A stretch of DNA of 64,000 nucleotides, from the NCBI GenBank assembly GCA_031082285.1, contig JAVHLK010000001.1:62001-126000 (forward strand), given 5' to 3'. This document shows, piece after piece, positions 9,930 through 19,403 of this stretch (positions within the stretch are counted from its first letter, which is position 1; each line of letters starts with the position of its first letter). The notes beneath the pieces are model-generated. The model did not search any database and had not been told where the DNA came from. It saw only the letters and a list, made by a program, of their open reading frames with translations. Source of the stretch: Desulfomonilaceae bacterium (GTDB lineage: Bacteria > Desulfobacterota > Desulfomonilia > Desulfomonilales > Desulfomonilaceae). A program made the position numbers and the translations under genes.

Positions 9930-10466
9930 GTTTCTCCTGCAATGAAGTGCACGCAGGGTCTCGGTTGATTTGACGAACCGCGTCGCGTGCGGATTCCTTA
10001 CACCACTCGGGACCGCTATTCGGGGTAACCGAGGTCGATTGCCGCCATGGCATCTTGGACTCCGGGCAAGGGTCTTGTCAAGCGTCGGAGACGTTTTGGC
10101 ATCCACTTGAAAGCCCCATGATTCGACATGAGTGCCGCGATATGCCCCGGGACGCATGTGTCTGCGGGCTGATACGCTCGGACGGCTCGTCGAGCCGCGC
10201 GGCAGGTGGTCGTTCAAGGCGCGACGTGGCCATGCGGCAACCATTTACCCACGTGGAGAAGAACTTGCCGACCAACTTGCTCTCACGAGTGACGTGAAGC
10301 ACGCGCCGGCAAAATGAAAAGAGGATCGACGTGTTGTTCCGCTCCTCGCAATGAGGCTTGTCCCGAGTTCGTGTACGGATCCACCTGAGGTCGTCGGCAG
10401 GATTGCCTTGGCCCACGATCAATGATAATCTAACGGATTGCAAATCTTGGGAGTGAAGAAATAGAG
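9930..10466. other. Intergenic region between divergent dtd and birA
   Basis: 537 bp without a credible gene. It includes a REP-like fragment around 10331-10358 (TTGTTCCGCTCCTCGCAATGA). Promoters for both neighbours are expected here, but no strong -35/-10 pair stood out. Confidence 0.5.
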
Positions 10467-11243
10467 TTGAACATCTCTGCAGGAGTAGAGAGCGGCCTGC
10501 AGGAAGAGCAGAGGGCCGTGACGGGACGGCTGGTAATCTATGAGGAAGCCGAGTCCACTCAGGATCTCGCCAAGAGCATGGCCCTTTCCGGCGAGCCGGA
10601 AGGAACGGCCGTAATGGCCCTGGACCAGACTCGAGGAAGAGGACGTGTGGGCCGTTCCTGGGTTACCCCGCGAGGGAAGAACGTGGCGCTGTCGGTGATT
10701 CTCCGGCCCCGCCTATCCCCTCGGGACGCCGTGCTTCTAGGGCTCCTCGCATCCGTGGCGGTGGCGGAAGCCATTGAGGAGATGGGGGTGCCTGAAGCCC
10801 AATTGAAGTGGCCCAACGATGTATTGGTGTACGATCGGAAAGTTGCGGGCATCCTTTCCGAGGGAATAGTGAGCGGAAGTCGTATGGATTTTTTGATCGT
10901 CGGCATCGGCTTGAATGTAAACTCAACGGAATCGGACTTTCCTTCGGATCTCAGGACCCCCGCGACCTCTCTGCTCATGTGCACGGGCAGGGAATGGGAT
11001 CTGCCCGAGGTGGCGAGAAGCATACTGAAGCATTTTGCCGTGCTCTATGACCGGGTCAAGTCTGAAGGATGCGGCATTGTCCCGCCACTTTGGGAGCGTC
11101 GTTGGCGTGACCGGGGAAAGCAGCTCGCGCATGAGGGAATGGTGGGGATCGGAAAGGGTCTTGATGCGGATGGGGCTCTTGTCCTGGAGCAGTCAAACGG
11201 GAGCGTTGTTCGCATCAATTGCGGCGACGTGCTTCCCGCGTGA
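10467..11243 (+). CDS. birA: Biotin--[acetyl-CoA-carboxylase] ligase, without DNA-binding domain
   Basis: Attaches biotin to the carrier domain of acetyl-CoA carboxylase through biotinyl-AMP. Ligase motifs are in order: ESTQDLAK, the adenylate-binding GRGRVGRSWVTPRGKNVALS, LKWPNDVLV and KVAGILSE, then a C-terminal SH3-like part. There is no N-terminal helix-turn-helix, so it is the class I, non-regulatory form (258 residues). The start is a TTG at 10467 after GGGAGTGAAG; no ATG precedes the first motif, so a rare start codon is needed. It is followed after about 300 bp by the DUF1189 gene. Confidence 0.92.
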   Translation: MNISAGVESGLQEEQRAVTGRLVIYEEAESTQDLAKSMALSGEPEGTAVMALDQTRGRGRVGRSWVTPRGKNVALSVILRPRLSPRDAVLLGLLASVAVAEAIEEMGVPEAQLKWPNDVLVYDRKVAGILSEGIVSGSRMDFLIVGIGLNVNSTESDFPSDLRTPATSLLMCTGREWDLPEVARSILKHFAVLYDRVKSEGCGIVPPLWERRWRDRGKQLAHEGMVGIGKGLDADGALVLEQSNGSVVRINCGDVLPA

Positions 11244-11538
11244 CCGGTCGCGGTGACGATGGGGTTGCGGCAGTGGTCCGGAACTCGAGGGCACCCGCAT
11301 CGACCGCCGCGGCGAACTCACGGCGAGAGGTGTGACAGGGGCCTTATCCTCACGGAGTACGCCTCGCCAGGGCTCCGACCGGCCTGGGAACGGCGCGTTG
11401 GGAGTGTGGCGCAATTGTGTGGCGAGTCTCCCCCGGCCCCGGATGCGAACCGCGTCGAGCACACCGACCGCCCTGGTGCGAACGCACGGACGCCGACAGC
11501 CGGATCAAGTACCGCTCTACCAAATGAGGGAATACTGG

Positions 11539-12312
11539 ATGGGAACAGCAAGATCGATAACTCGAACTCACGGCCTTGTGGCCGCATTGATTGTGGCGGT
11601 CTGCATCGGCGTCAGCTCATGGGGCCTCATGTCCGCGCTCGTACCCAAAGCCGAATGGATCCTGGATCAAGCGGTGGAACAGTACGACACATATTTGCCT
11701 GAAATAACGATAAGAAACGGCCAAGCCTCGATCCGAGGCGAGCAACCGTTTCGTCTTGAAGAGCTGGAGCGGGAAGGCGCATTTCTCGTGATCGACACGA
11801 GGGAAGGAAAGCATCAAGAAGCGCTGGACTATCTCAAGGAAGCCCATACCGGACTGGTGCTCACGCGGGATTCACTGATCGTCAAAAACCAGAACCAGAT
11901 AAAAATCGTGCCGTTGAAGGACTTCCCCGACATCACGGTCAACAGCGAGGAGATCCGGGCCTTTGTTCACGCCTATCTGCCGATGGTGGTGCAATGGGTG
12001 TGGGGTCTGGTAATCGTCTACTTCATGTTTGCCAAATCCGTGCAGTTGCTCGTTCTGGGAATGATACCGTATTTCGGCGCGAGGTCGTATTCCGTGGACC
12101 TTACCTACGGCGAAGCTCTCAAGATCGCATCCTTCGCAATGGTTCCGGTCGTCATACTGGACGTGCTCCTGCACCTGTCGGGCACATCCATCGCAGGATC
12201 TTTTGTCCTTTACTTCTCGATCTACATCGGCCTGCTGATTCTGAGCGTGTGGGAATTGGTCAAGAGCGACCGGAGGGCCGGCCCCGGCGACGATGCACTA
12301 CACCCTTCATAA
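11539..12312 (+). CDS. DUF1189-family integral membrane protein
   Basis: 257-residue membrane protein of unknown function. It has one N-terminal membrane segment (GLVAALIVAVCIGVSSWGLM), a long extracytoplasmic part with ITIRNGQASI and a FLVIDTREG strand typical of DUF1189, and three or four C-terminal membrane segments (from about residue 155). ATG 11539 is chosen because GAGGGA lies upstream; the frame is open from 11332 but without coding character. It precedes the DUF2065 and queA genes on the same strand. Confidence 0.8.
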   Translation: MGTARSITRTHGLVAALIVAVCIGVSSWGLMSALVPKAEWILDQAVEQYDTYLPEITIRNGQASIRGEQPFRLEELEREGAFLVIDTREGKHQEALDYLKEAHTGLVLTRDSLIVKNQNQIKIVPLKDFPDITVNSEEIRAFVHAYLPMVVQWVWGLVIVYFMFAKSVQLLVLGMIPYFGARSYSVDLTYGEALKIASFAMVPVVILDVLLHLSGTSIAGSFVLYFSIYIGLLILSVWELVKSDRRAGPGDDALHPS

Positions 12313-12465
12313 TCGATTGAGAGCTCCGCCCACGCCCGGTCGCGTGCCCGAGGCAAGACTCCGGACAGCCTGACAACGGAAAAGACACTTGGAGCTTTGT
12401 TTGCCTCGGCCGGCACGTCCGGCGGAACGATCGGCAGGATGCCCAAATTCTCATAGTGAGGCGAG

Positions 12466-12666
12466 ATGGAATTTTTTCTGTGCGTAATAGGAATGGTGCT
12501 TGTGGTCGAAGGAATGCCCTATTTCCTGTTTCCGGACAAAATGAAGCGGATGATGCACATACTTCTGGAGCAGGACGACAAGACGCTGCGGACCTATGGT
12601 GCGGCAATCATGCTCGTCGGATTGCTGGTGGTGTACATGGCTCGGAGCGCTCTGGGATATCTATAG
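12466..12666 (+). CDS. DUF2065-family small membrane protein
   Basis: 66-residue protein with two membrane helices (FFLCVIGMVLVVEGMPYFLF and GAAIMLVGLLVVYMA) separated by a short basic/acidic loop with the family pattern P-x-x-M-K-R-M. GAGGCGAG precedes the ATG. It lies nine bases before the likely queA start, suggesting one transcript. The function of the family is unknown; in other proteobacteria it occurs near hflC/hflK. Confidence 0.82.
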   Translation: MEFFLCVIGMVLVVEGMPYFLFPDKMKRMMHILLEQDDKTLRTYGAAIMLVGLLVVYMARSALGYL

Positions 12667-12674
12667 AGGTCAAC

Positions 12675-13853
12675 GTGCGGTTACGGGAACGGGCTGGATC
12701 GAAAGTTTCCCCTGCCGGCGAGCGCCCCGCGGCGGAATACGCCGAGGGTCTCGCTGCACGCGACAACGCGCGTTCGGCTGAATTCACGCTTTCCACATAC
12801 CAGTATGATCTGCCGCCGGACCTGATCGCGCAGCAGCCGGTTCACACGAGGGACGAATCGAGGCTCCTGAGGCTGGACCGGCACACGGGAACGGTCGACC
12901 ATCACGCGTTCAAGGATCTGCCTCGCCTGCTGAGACCATCGGATCTTCTCGTGCTCAATGAAACCCGTGTAGCACCTTGTGCACTCACCGCACGAAAACC
13001 CACCGGAGGCCGGGTCAGCCTTCTGGTACTGGACCCTGCAAATCGGGGACATCCCCGGGACTCGAATGAAAGCGCGTCTCGCGTGTGCATTGCCGGCTCG
13101 AGCAAACCGTTGCGCGCCGGAGCAACCGTAACCGTTGAGAACGGTCCCGAGATTCTCATTGAAAAAACACTGGGTCAAGGGCGGGTTCTGGTTCGATTTC
13201 CCGTGGGCGAGGAAGATGAGGACGGGGTCCTCGGCTTCCTCGAGAAATATGGGACCGCTCCGCTCCCGCCCTATATCAGGGCCGGAGACAACGCGGAGTC
13301 GTTTCATAAGGAACGCTATCAGACTGTTTACTCCCGGATTTCCGGATCTGTTGCGGCGCCCACGGCCGGCCTTCATTTCACGCGAGAGCTTCTTGAAGAA
13401 TTGAAGAAGGCGGGAATCCGGACCGCCCGAATCGTGCTCCACGTAGGTCCGGGGACCTTCACCCCGGTGAGAGAAGAGGACGTGAGGCGCCACGTCATGG
13501 AATCCGAGTACTATGAGATCTCCCGGGAGTCGGCAGATGTACTCCAAACCGCTATGGAAGAGGGGCGCCGCATCATCGCCGTGGGTACCACCACCGTCAG
13601 GACTCTCGAGTCGGCCTTGTCGGCCGAGGGCCGGATTCGACCCGGGCGAGGCAAGACCGATCTCTTCATACTTCCCGGACACCGCTTCAGAGCGGTCCAA
13701 GGGTTGGTGACCAATTTTCATCTGCCGGGATCCACGTTGCTGATGCTTGCGTGCGCGTTTGCCGGCACGGAACGCGTATTGAACGCCTACAAGATTGCAG
13801 TGGGGGGGCGGTACCGGTTCTACAGCTATGGCGATGCTTGTCTTATGCTTTAG
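12675..13853 (+). CDS. queA: tRNA preQ1(34) S-adenosylmethionine ribosyltransferase-isomerase
   Basis: Builds epoxyqueuosine at tRNA position 34 by transferring and isomerising the ribosyl part of S-adenosylmethionine. Family segments are unmistakable: YDLPPDLIAQQP at the N-terminus, DLLVLNETRV, the active-site YQTVYSRISGSVAAPTAGLH, VLHVGPGTF and TNFHLPGSTLLMLACAF at the C-terminus. GTG 12675 with AGAGGT just upstream is the likely start, giving 392 residues and a 38-residue extension before the usual first strand. The frame is open further upstream across the DUF2065 gene, where it is a shadow. Confidence 0.93.
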   Translation: MRLRERAGSKVSPAGERPAAEYAEGLAARDNARSAEFTLSTYQYDLPPDLIAQQPVHTRDESRLLRLDRHTGTVDHHAFKDLPRLLRPSDLLVLNETRVAPCALTARKPTGGRVSLLVLDPANRGHPRDSNESASRVCIAGSSKPLRAGATVTVENGPEILIEKTLGQGRVLVRFPVGEEDEDGVLGFLEKYGTAPLPPYIRAGDNAESFHKERYQTVYSRISGSVAAPTAGLHFTRELLEELKKAGIRTARIVLHVGPGTFTPVREEDVRRHVMESEYYEISRESADVLQTAMEEGRRIIAVGTTTVRTLESALSAEGRIRPGRGKTDLFILPGHRFRAVQGLVTNFHLPGSTLLMLACAFAGTERVLNAYKIAVGGRYRFYSYGDACLML

Positions 13854-14571
13854 AAAATGACTCTTGGTGTTGAAATTACTTAATATTTTATATGGTACAA
13901 AAGGCGGGACCCCCTCCGGGGCATCGGGTGGGACGCATGGGCGGGAGTCTATGGAAGGTCTATATGGTAGGACTGATGCAGGTGGGCAACTTCTAGTAGG
14001 ATACGGATTTCTTGTCAAGCTTTTTTTGATGAAAAGAGGTCATCCTACCGTGAAAACTGGATCATACTGATATCTGCTCAAAAGAGAACGTCATCTTAGA
14101 AGGCTAGAAGAATTACTCAATCTGAAGTCTTTATACCGCAGCTCTTGATGTTATCAGACTGGAATCACTAGTCATAATCTGATGCGCCGACCGGGGGGGC
14201 GACGCACGGCACACGTTTTCATCGTGCGCGTTGATTATGTGTACGACGCGAGCGAGGCATGCAACAAAGCGGTTTGTAAAGAGATTTTGGTAACGCTTTG
14301 ATAATACGCCGGTTGTTGTTGGGTGTCCCGTGCAGCGGCAACATGTGAGGTTGTCGGAGGGCGCGACGAATCGTGCCGTTGACACCAGGAGCATCCGATC
14401 GGTTCGGTCTTCATGCCCGATAACGTCGCGGACCTCCGGCGAAGGAGCTGTTCCATGGGGTGCACGACGGAGTTCAACACGGAAGGATCCTGAACGGTCC
14501 CTATTTTGTGGTGAAACCTTACGGTATCCCGCATGTGGGCCGGGCGTCGGCGGCAAAGGAGCGAATACAGG
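13854..14571. other. 718-bp region with no recognised gene
   Basis: The first 300 bp (about 13860-14170) are visibly richer in A/T than the surroundings; the rest is of normal composition. I see no tRNA, known RNA or convincing short gene. Weak inverted repeat: GTAGGAT near 13995 and ATCCTAC near 14040. Confidence 0.5.
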
Positions 14572-15240
14572 TCAGTTCAGCACCACGAGCGCGTCGACGG
14601 CCACCGGTCTGCCGCTGCGAATGATCAGCGGGTTAATGTCGATTTCTTGAATCCGTGGATTCTCAAGTCCGATTTGCCCAACGGTCATGAGTATGGAGGC
14701 CATGGCATCCAAGTCGACTGCTTCCATGCCCCGGATTGCCTCCAAAATTCGACGCCCTCTGATCTGCATCATCATGTCCATCGCGTCGCCGGGTTCCAAG
14801 GGCGCGACTCGGAATGCCACGTCCTTGAGGATCTCGGTCAAGATTCCCCCGAGGCCGAACATGACGCATGGGCCGAATTGGGGATCTCGTGTGAGGCCGA
14901 CCATGAGTTCGCGCGTGCCCGAGATGAGTTCCTGAACCAGAACGGAAACCTCGTCCGGGGCCATGCTCCTCTTGATCTCATCAAAAGCTTGGAGTGCTTC
15001 TTCCTCGTTCCTGATGTCCACTCTGACCGCGCCGCGTTCCGTTTTATGGCTCAGGTGCGGCGAGCACCCTTTCAGCACGAGAGGATACCCTATATCCTTG
15101 CATGCCGTCACAAGGTCGGCCGTGTCGCCGACGAGGATCTCTCTGGCGGCGGGAATGCCGAAAGAAGCGAGAAACTGCTTGGATTCGTGCTCGGACAGCG
15201 TTTTCCTGCCTTGGGCAAGTATGTTCTGAATTGAGTCCAT
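14572..15240 (-). CDS. ADP-forming acyl-CoA synthetase beta-subunit-like ATP-grasp protein
   Basis: 222 residues corresponding to the ATP-grasp (beta) half of ADP-forming acetyl/acyl-CoA synthetases, which interconvert acyl-CoA + ADP + Pi with acid + CoA + ATP. Motifs include the N-terminal LSEHESKQFLASFGIPAA, the lysine strand YPLVLKGCSPHLSHKTERGA, VQELISGTRELMVGLTRDP, FGLGGILTEILKDVAFR and the C-terminal EIDINPLI. ATG 15240 is preceded by GGAGGC. The alpha (CoA-binding/phospho-His) subunit is not adjacent, so its partner must be encoded elsewhere or the protein acts differently. It stands alone between two long non-coding gaps. Confidence 0.88.
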   Translation of the reverse strand: MDSIQNILAQGRKTLSEHESKQFLASFGIPAAREILVGDTADLVTACKDIGYPLVLKGCSPHLSHKTERGAVRVDIRNEEEALQAFDEIKRSMAPDEVSVLVQELISGTRELMVGLTRDPQFGPCVMFGLGGILTEILKDVAFRVAPLEPGDAMDMMMQIRGRRILEAIRGMEAVDLDAMASILMTVGQIGLENPRIQEIDINPLIIRSGRPVAVDALVVLN

Positions 15241-16046
15241 CTGGATGCCTCCGTGTATCTCTTTATATCCTTTGCGAAAAGAGTTGTGCAAGAGGAATAG
15301 CCCTTTTGAGTCAAATCACGGCAGTGCACGTTCATCCGATGGGTGCAGGATCGGGTCGTACGCTTCGGATCATGGAGATATGCCTTCCGATATGCACTCA
15401 CCGCGCCCAGAGAAGCCGGCCCGAGAAACATCTCATCGCGAGAGGCGAGGTCCCGCGTCCCGCGAACGGGCCGTCTCGCCTTTTTGTAAATGCCGAGATT
15501 GTCTGGTTGTGCGTTCCGTGCGTGACCGGCAGCGACATACCGGTCCAAGACCGCCCTCCCTTTTTCAGATGAACGGTAGACTTCAGAAAGTTCTCTCTTG
15601 ACAGTGCTCGTCGGAAACGTGGTAAAAAGAGAGTCCGATCTTGAAGCGGATTCGAAGATGTACGATTTCTCTTGATTCCTTCGCAGTAACGGGTTAGAGG
15701 TGAGTTGAGACGTTGGCAGCGGTGCGACGGGCAGGTAGGTGCAACAAAACCTTCGCGTCGCTGTCTAAACGCGTATGATCCACCTTGGATGTGTACCCAG
15801 CCGATCAATAGCACGGAATGAAGACGGGGCTGACAAGTAGTCGGATTTCGGGACACGGGACGGCCCCTGATTGTAATTCCTGGAACTCGAGTGGTGGAAA
15901 GCCTTCGGAGAATCTCATTACCCTACGACCGGTATTGACGAGGACTGCCGAGAGGACATCAATTGAAGCCGCGATTCGTAGCCGCGACGTGAAATCGGTG
16001 ACACGCACGAGCGTCCGTGTGTACTATCCGGCCTGAGGAGAAGAAG
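15241..16046. other. 806-bp region with no recognised gene
   Basis: Separates the divergently oriented ATP-grasp gene and the hypothetical gene at 16047. Open frames here look like noise on composition. No tRNA, riboswitch or strong promoter was recognised. Confidence 0.5.
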
Positions 16047-16802
16047 ATGCCCAAGAAGCCTCCCCGACGGGACCCGATCATTGTATATAAGAGAGAAGAC
16101 AGGGGATTGAAGCCTTTTCTTCCCAAGAACAGAGGGTTTCGTTTCGGTGGGATGCAGCCTACCAAACAGAAATCGCGGAAAGTCAAGGAACCTAAGACCG
16201 TCATCCCGGAAAAGGTACGGTTTCACAATGCCAGTCTTGAATTGATAGAGGCAATGCCGTCACCTGAAAAGGAGATCTGCCGGGCATGCTACTACCTCTG
16301 CTTCCTCGTGCATGAGACAAAAACAAGCTCGGAATTATTTCCCCTGAAACACAACGTTCTCGAAAAGATTTTCAAGAGCGGCCATAACTGCTTGACCGTG
16401 AGCTACGTGAGACGCGGAGACAGAGAGATCTATCAACTCAGCTCGGAAGCCCGGAAGAAATGGGAGGCCGAGACCGGAGGCAACAAGCACCACACTCGGA
16501 TGTACCTGACTCCCAAGTGCAAGGTCGAGTTTGAGGAGGGATACTTCGATCTGTACCATTTTCACGTGGTGATCGATGCATTCCGGTTTTCATTCTACTT
16601 GCCCATTCACCAGGCTCCATGGATCGACAAGAGGCGCTTGTCCAAACGTCGCTTCCACTATCCCCAAACGGTTGAGTATGGATTGGTCGACGGCAAGGTC
16701 ATCACCACGTCCCGCAAGGCAACCCTAGTACCGCTCGAGCATATCAAGAAAGAATTGCAGAAACTTCTGGACGCGGAGGTCGAGAAGAAGACAAAGAAGT
16801 GA
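16047..16802 (+). CDS. Hypothetical 251-residue basic protein
   Basis: I do not recognise this family. The first 45 residues are very basic (MPKKPPRRDPIIVYKREDRG). A helical stretch with three cysteines (EICRACYYLCFLVHE) follows, then a beta-rich part with many aromatic residues, including GYFDLYHFHVVIDAFRFSFY, and a lysine-rich C-terminus. No signal peptide or membrane helix. GAGGAG lies just before the ATG at 16047, which is why this start is preferred over 16017. It is isolated, with gaps of about 800 and 780 bp on either side. The basic ends would suit nucleic-acid binding, but this is only a guess. Confidence 0.7.
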   Translation: MPKKPPRRDPIIVYKREDRGLKPFLPKNRGFRFGGMQPTKQKSRKVKEPKTVIPEKVRFHNASLELIEAMPSPEKEICRACYYLCFLVHETKTSSELFPLKHNVLEKIFKSGHNCLTVSYVRRGDREIYQLSSEARKKWEAETGGNKHHTRMYLTPKCKVEFEEGYFDLYHFHVVIDAFRFSFYLPIHQAPWIDKRRLSKRRFHYPQTVEYGLVDGKVITTSRKATLVPLEHIKKELQKLLDAEVEKKTKK

Positions 16803-17584
16803 ACGTGCTTGCGTCGGTTGCCTGCCCAACTCGGCCGCAAGATCCCCAATCCGTGGGAAACCGCCGTCTTGAAGATCTCGGTGGTTGCCCGGCCGAACGA
16901 GAGAAACCTGCAACGCGTGCTCAAGCGTGAGCCCCGGCGTTGTTCAACAGATCTCGCCGGCGCGCCGAGTGTCCTTATCGTATCTTTTTATTCGAGGCAC
17001 GCTACCTCAGGCGCGTGAGCTTGGCCGTCCACGTACCCCGCAAGGCTCGTTCCCCACTTGCCCGTCATTCTTGCAACGGAGTCCCTCATCAGGTGGGAGG
17101 CCGAACGTATGCGGCCGTTGTCCGACGGTCTGCAGAATGGGTTGAGGGCATCCGATCGTCGGTAGGAACCGGGTTCATTGAAGGCATCACCGTATCGACG
17201 GCCGGCTCTCGGCAGATCGACTACTATGATCTTCCCTCCAAGCCGCCCATACACGGCCCGAAACAGATCCGCTCCATTCAGGAAAGTTCATAGGCACAGC
17301 GCGGCATGGCAGGGAAGTGGGTTCCCTCCATGCCGATCACGTAAGGAGGGCGAAATCCCGATCTCGTTGACCGGGATTTCGTCAGGGGTAGGAAGTGGGA
17401 TAGTAATTTCGACACTCCATTAATCGTGCGGTTCCCGGTACGATGGAAGAATTGTAGCGTCGCTTCCTGAATACTGCGATACCATTACGTTTGTCATTGC
17501 GAGCCCGACCGAAGGGAGGCCACGGGAAGTCCGGCCGCAAGAGACATTTCCCTGAAGCCGGTGAAGGACGGCGTTGTGCATGGC
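16803..17584. other. 782-bp region with no recognised gene
   Basis: No credible coding sequence. It contains a hairpin at 17351-17381 and a REP-like piece at 17491-17545 (TTGTCATTGCGAGCCCGACC and following). Confidence 0.5.
17351..17381. terminator. Hairpin, possible terminator or RNA element
   Basis: Perfect 10-bp arms CGAAATCCCG and CGGGATTTCG enclose an 11-base loop. No T-run follows on either strand, so intrinsic termination is doubtful. Confidence 0.3.
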
Positions 17585-18472
17585 ATGAAATCTCTTTCCG
17601 AAAAACAGAGCTTGTGGACAGTGAAGGACGTACTGGAATGGACTGCGGATTATTTCAGGACTAAAGGAATCCGGACCGCGCGACTCGATGCAGAGGTGCT
17701 TCTGGCTCATTCATTGCGAGTGGACAGGCTTCATCTATACCTCAACCTCGATCGACCTCTCGAGCCTTCGGAGCGAGCGAGATATCGTGAGCTGATCCAG
17801 CGTCGAGCGCGGAGGGAACCCGTGGCTCGAATCGTGGGAACCAAGGAGTTCTGGTCTATTCCATTCCGCATCGTGCCGGGCGTACTTATTCCGAGACCCG
17901 ACACGGAGACGCTCGTAGAAGTCGTTCTGCGCGAAGTCGAAGGCCGGTCCGAGTTGCGACTCCTTGAGATAGGAACCGGTACTGGAGCGGTACCGATAGC
18001 CGTGCTCAAGGAGAATCCCGGAGTCAGGATGCTTGCAACGGACGTCAATATGCGCGCACTTCACATCACCCGTCTCAATGCCCGGGATGCGGGAGTCCTG
18101 CAGTCCTTGGATGTTGCCGCCATGGACCTTTTTGAGGGATTGCGGCCCGGAACCGAGTTCGATCTCATCTGCTCGAACCCGCCGTACATTCCCACCGGAG
18201 ATATCCAAGGACTCGATCCGGAAGTGCGCGACTTTGAGCCGCTCAATGCGCTTGACGGAGGCCCTGACGGTCTCGATCTTATCCGGCGCCTCGTCGTGGG
18301 ATCCAAGGACCATTTGGCAAAAGGCGGATCGCTCATCCTGGAGATCGGCGCAACTCAAGGAGATGCGGTCCGGGGGATCCTGCGCCGGATGGGCGGAATG
18401 ACCAACGTCGAAACATTTCACGATCTCTCGGGAAGAACCAGGGTAATCAAGGGGAGCCGGCTGGATCCTTAA
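17585..18472 (+). CDS. prmC: Peptide chain release factor N5-glutamine methyltransferase
   Basis: Methylates the glutamine of the GGQ motif in release factors RF1/RF2 using S-adenosylmethionine. The N-terminal helical domain (WTVKDVLEW, TARLDAEVLLAHSL) precedes a Rossmann methyltransferase domain with the SAM loop LLEIGTGTGAVPIAVL and the catalytic NPPY motif (SNPPYIP). 295 residues, as usual. ATG 17585 is used; an in-frame GTG at 17576 has AAGGAC at a better distance and may be the true start. It is followed 11 bp later by the Rossmann/Cys-rich gene on the same strand. The usual prfA neighbour is absent. Confidence 0.94.
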   Translation: MKSLSEKQSLWTVKDVLEWTADYFRTKGIRTARLDAEVLLAHSLRVDRLHLYLNLDRPLEPSERARYRELIQRRARREPVARIVGTKEFWSIPFRIVPGVLIPRPDTETLVEVVLREVEGRSELRLLEIGTGTGAVPIAVLKENPGVRMLATDVNMRALHITRLNARDAGVLQSLDVAAMDLFEGLRPGTEFDLICSNPPYIPTGDIQGLDPEVRDFEPLNALDGGPDGLDLIRRLVVGSKDHLAKGGSLILEIGATQGDAVRGILRRMGGMTNVETFHDLSGRTRVIKGSRLDP

Positions 18473-18483
18473 GGGGGCATCAC

Positions 18484-19101
18484 ATGAGATATATCGTTGC
18501 AGGATACGGAAGATTCGGACGCCTCGCCGCGGCACGGCTGACGAACCATGACCGGGATTGCTCCATAATCGTGGTGGAGCAAGACGGCGGTCGCTTAAGC
18601 GGAATCTTGCCCGCACGCGTGACCGCCTTCAACGACGATGTGATATCGTTTATTCTCGACCCCGGAAAGGTTCGTCCCGAGGACATCATTCTCCCCATGG
18701 TTCCCTTTCACCTGATTGCGTCGCTCATTGTGTCGTCCATCCCCGGGTGCAAGGAAATTCCCTTTCCTGAGCAGCTCGGCCCGAAGCTGCCCAACCCGTT
18801 CGTCCTCAATCAGGCCAATCTCTGCTGCAGCAGGGCGGATTTTATCTGCCCCGACGATTGTCCGGAGGGCGATCTGTGTACCGTGACCGGCCTTCCTCGA
18901 GATCCGCTCTACGAAGAGTTGGAGAGACTTGAGGTGCCTGGTTTCACCGTCCTGGTTCAACGGAGTTTCCAGATTCTTCCGGGTTTGGGGGGATACCCCA
19001 TGGAGGACGTGCACCGTATTCAAAGGCACGTCAAGTCGGGCGCGTACCTTGTGGCCACCTCGTGCAAGTGTCATGCAGTGTTGACCGCGCTGCACGTGTA
19101 G
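18484..19101 (+). CDS. Rossmann-type (TrkA-N-like) protein with a cysteine cluster
   Basis: 205 residues. The N-terminus MRYIVAGYGRFGRLAAARL has the glycine pattern of NAD-binding Rossmann folds like TrkA-N. From about residue 110 comes a distinct segment with cysteines at 114, 115, 122, 126 and 132 (NLCCSRADFICPDDCPEG), and a further CKC at 194-196 near the C-terminus. Seven cysteines so placed suggest a metal or Fe-S site. AAGGGGG precedes the ATG, and the gene follows prmC by 11 bp. No membrane segment. A redox-responsive nucleotide-binding role is plausible but unproven. Confidence 0.8.
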   Translation: MRYIVAGYGRFGRLAAARLTNHDRDCSIIVVEQDGGRLSGILPARVTAFNDDVISFILDPGKVRPEDIILPMVPFHLIASLIVSSIPGCKEIPFPEQLGPKLPNPFVLNQANLCCSRADFICPDDCPEGDLCTVTGLPRDPLYEELERLEVPGFTVLVQRSFQILPGLGGYPMEDVHRIQRHVKSGAYLVATSCKCHAVLTALHV

Positions 19102-19403
19102 CATTATTCGCTCCAGGCATTCCGAGGGGCCTTATTGCAAGAAGACATGAAATCACCCGTGCTTGGTATTGCCTGTGGTGACCGGTCCCCGGCCGAATCC
19201 GAGACCATGGCGGTTCAGGAACGTGTGGACGCAACGATCGGTCCCCTTCCGCAGGCGTATCTCACGGGAAAACCGACTCCAATGACGGCCCGTCATGCAC
19301 CGCTGAGGGCTCATCTCCGCGGCGACGCATCGAATACCGCAGGGCATGGACGCGTGTCGTCGCGCGTTCGCTCACACGTCGATCCCTGTTCGGTCTCGAA
19401 AAC

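Noticed and set aside
11440-11530. tRNA-like text on the minus strand (TTTGGTAGAGCGG and GGTTCGCATCC)
   Set aside because: The two arms are about 75 bases apart, the T-arm stem does not pair, and no acceptor stem forms; it lies just before the DUF1189 gene.
12681-14018. 445-residue minus-strand open frame
   Set aside because: Antisense shadow of queA; the plus strand encodes all the QueA motifs.
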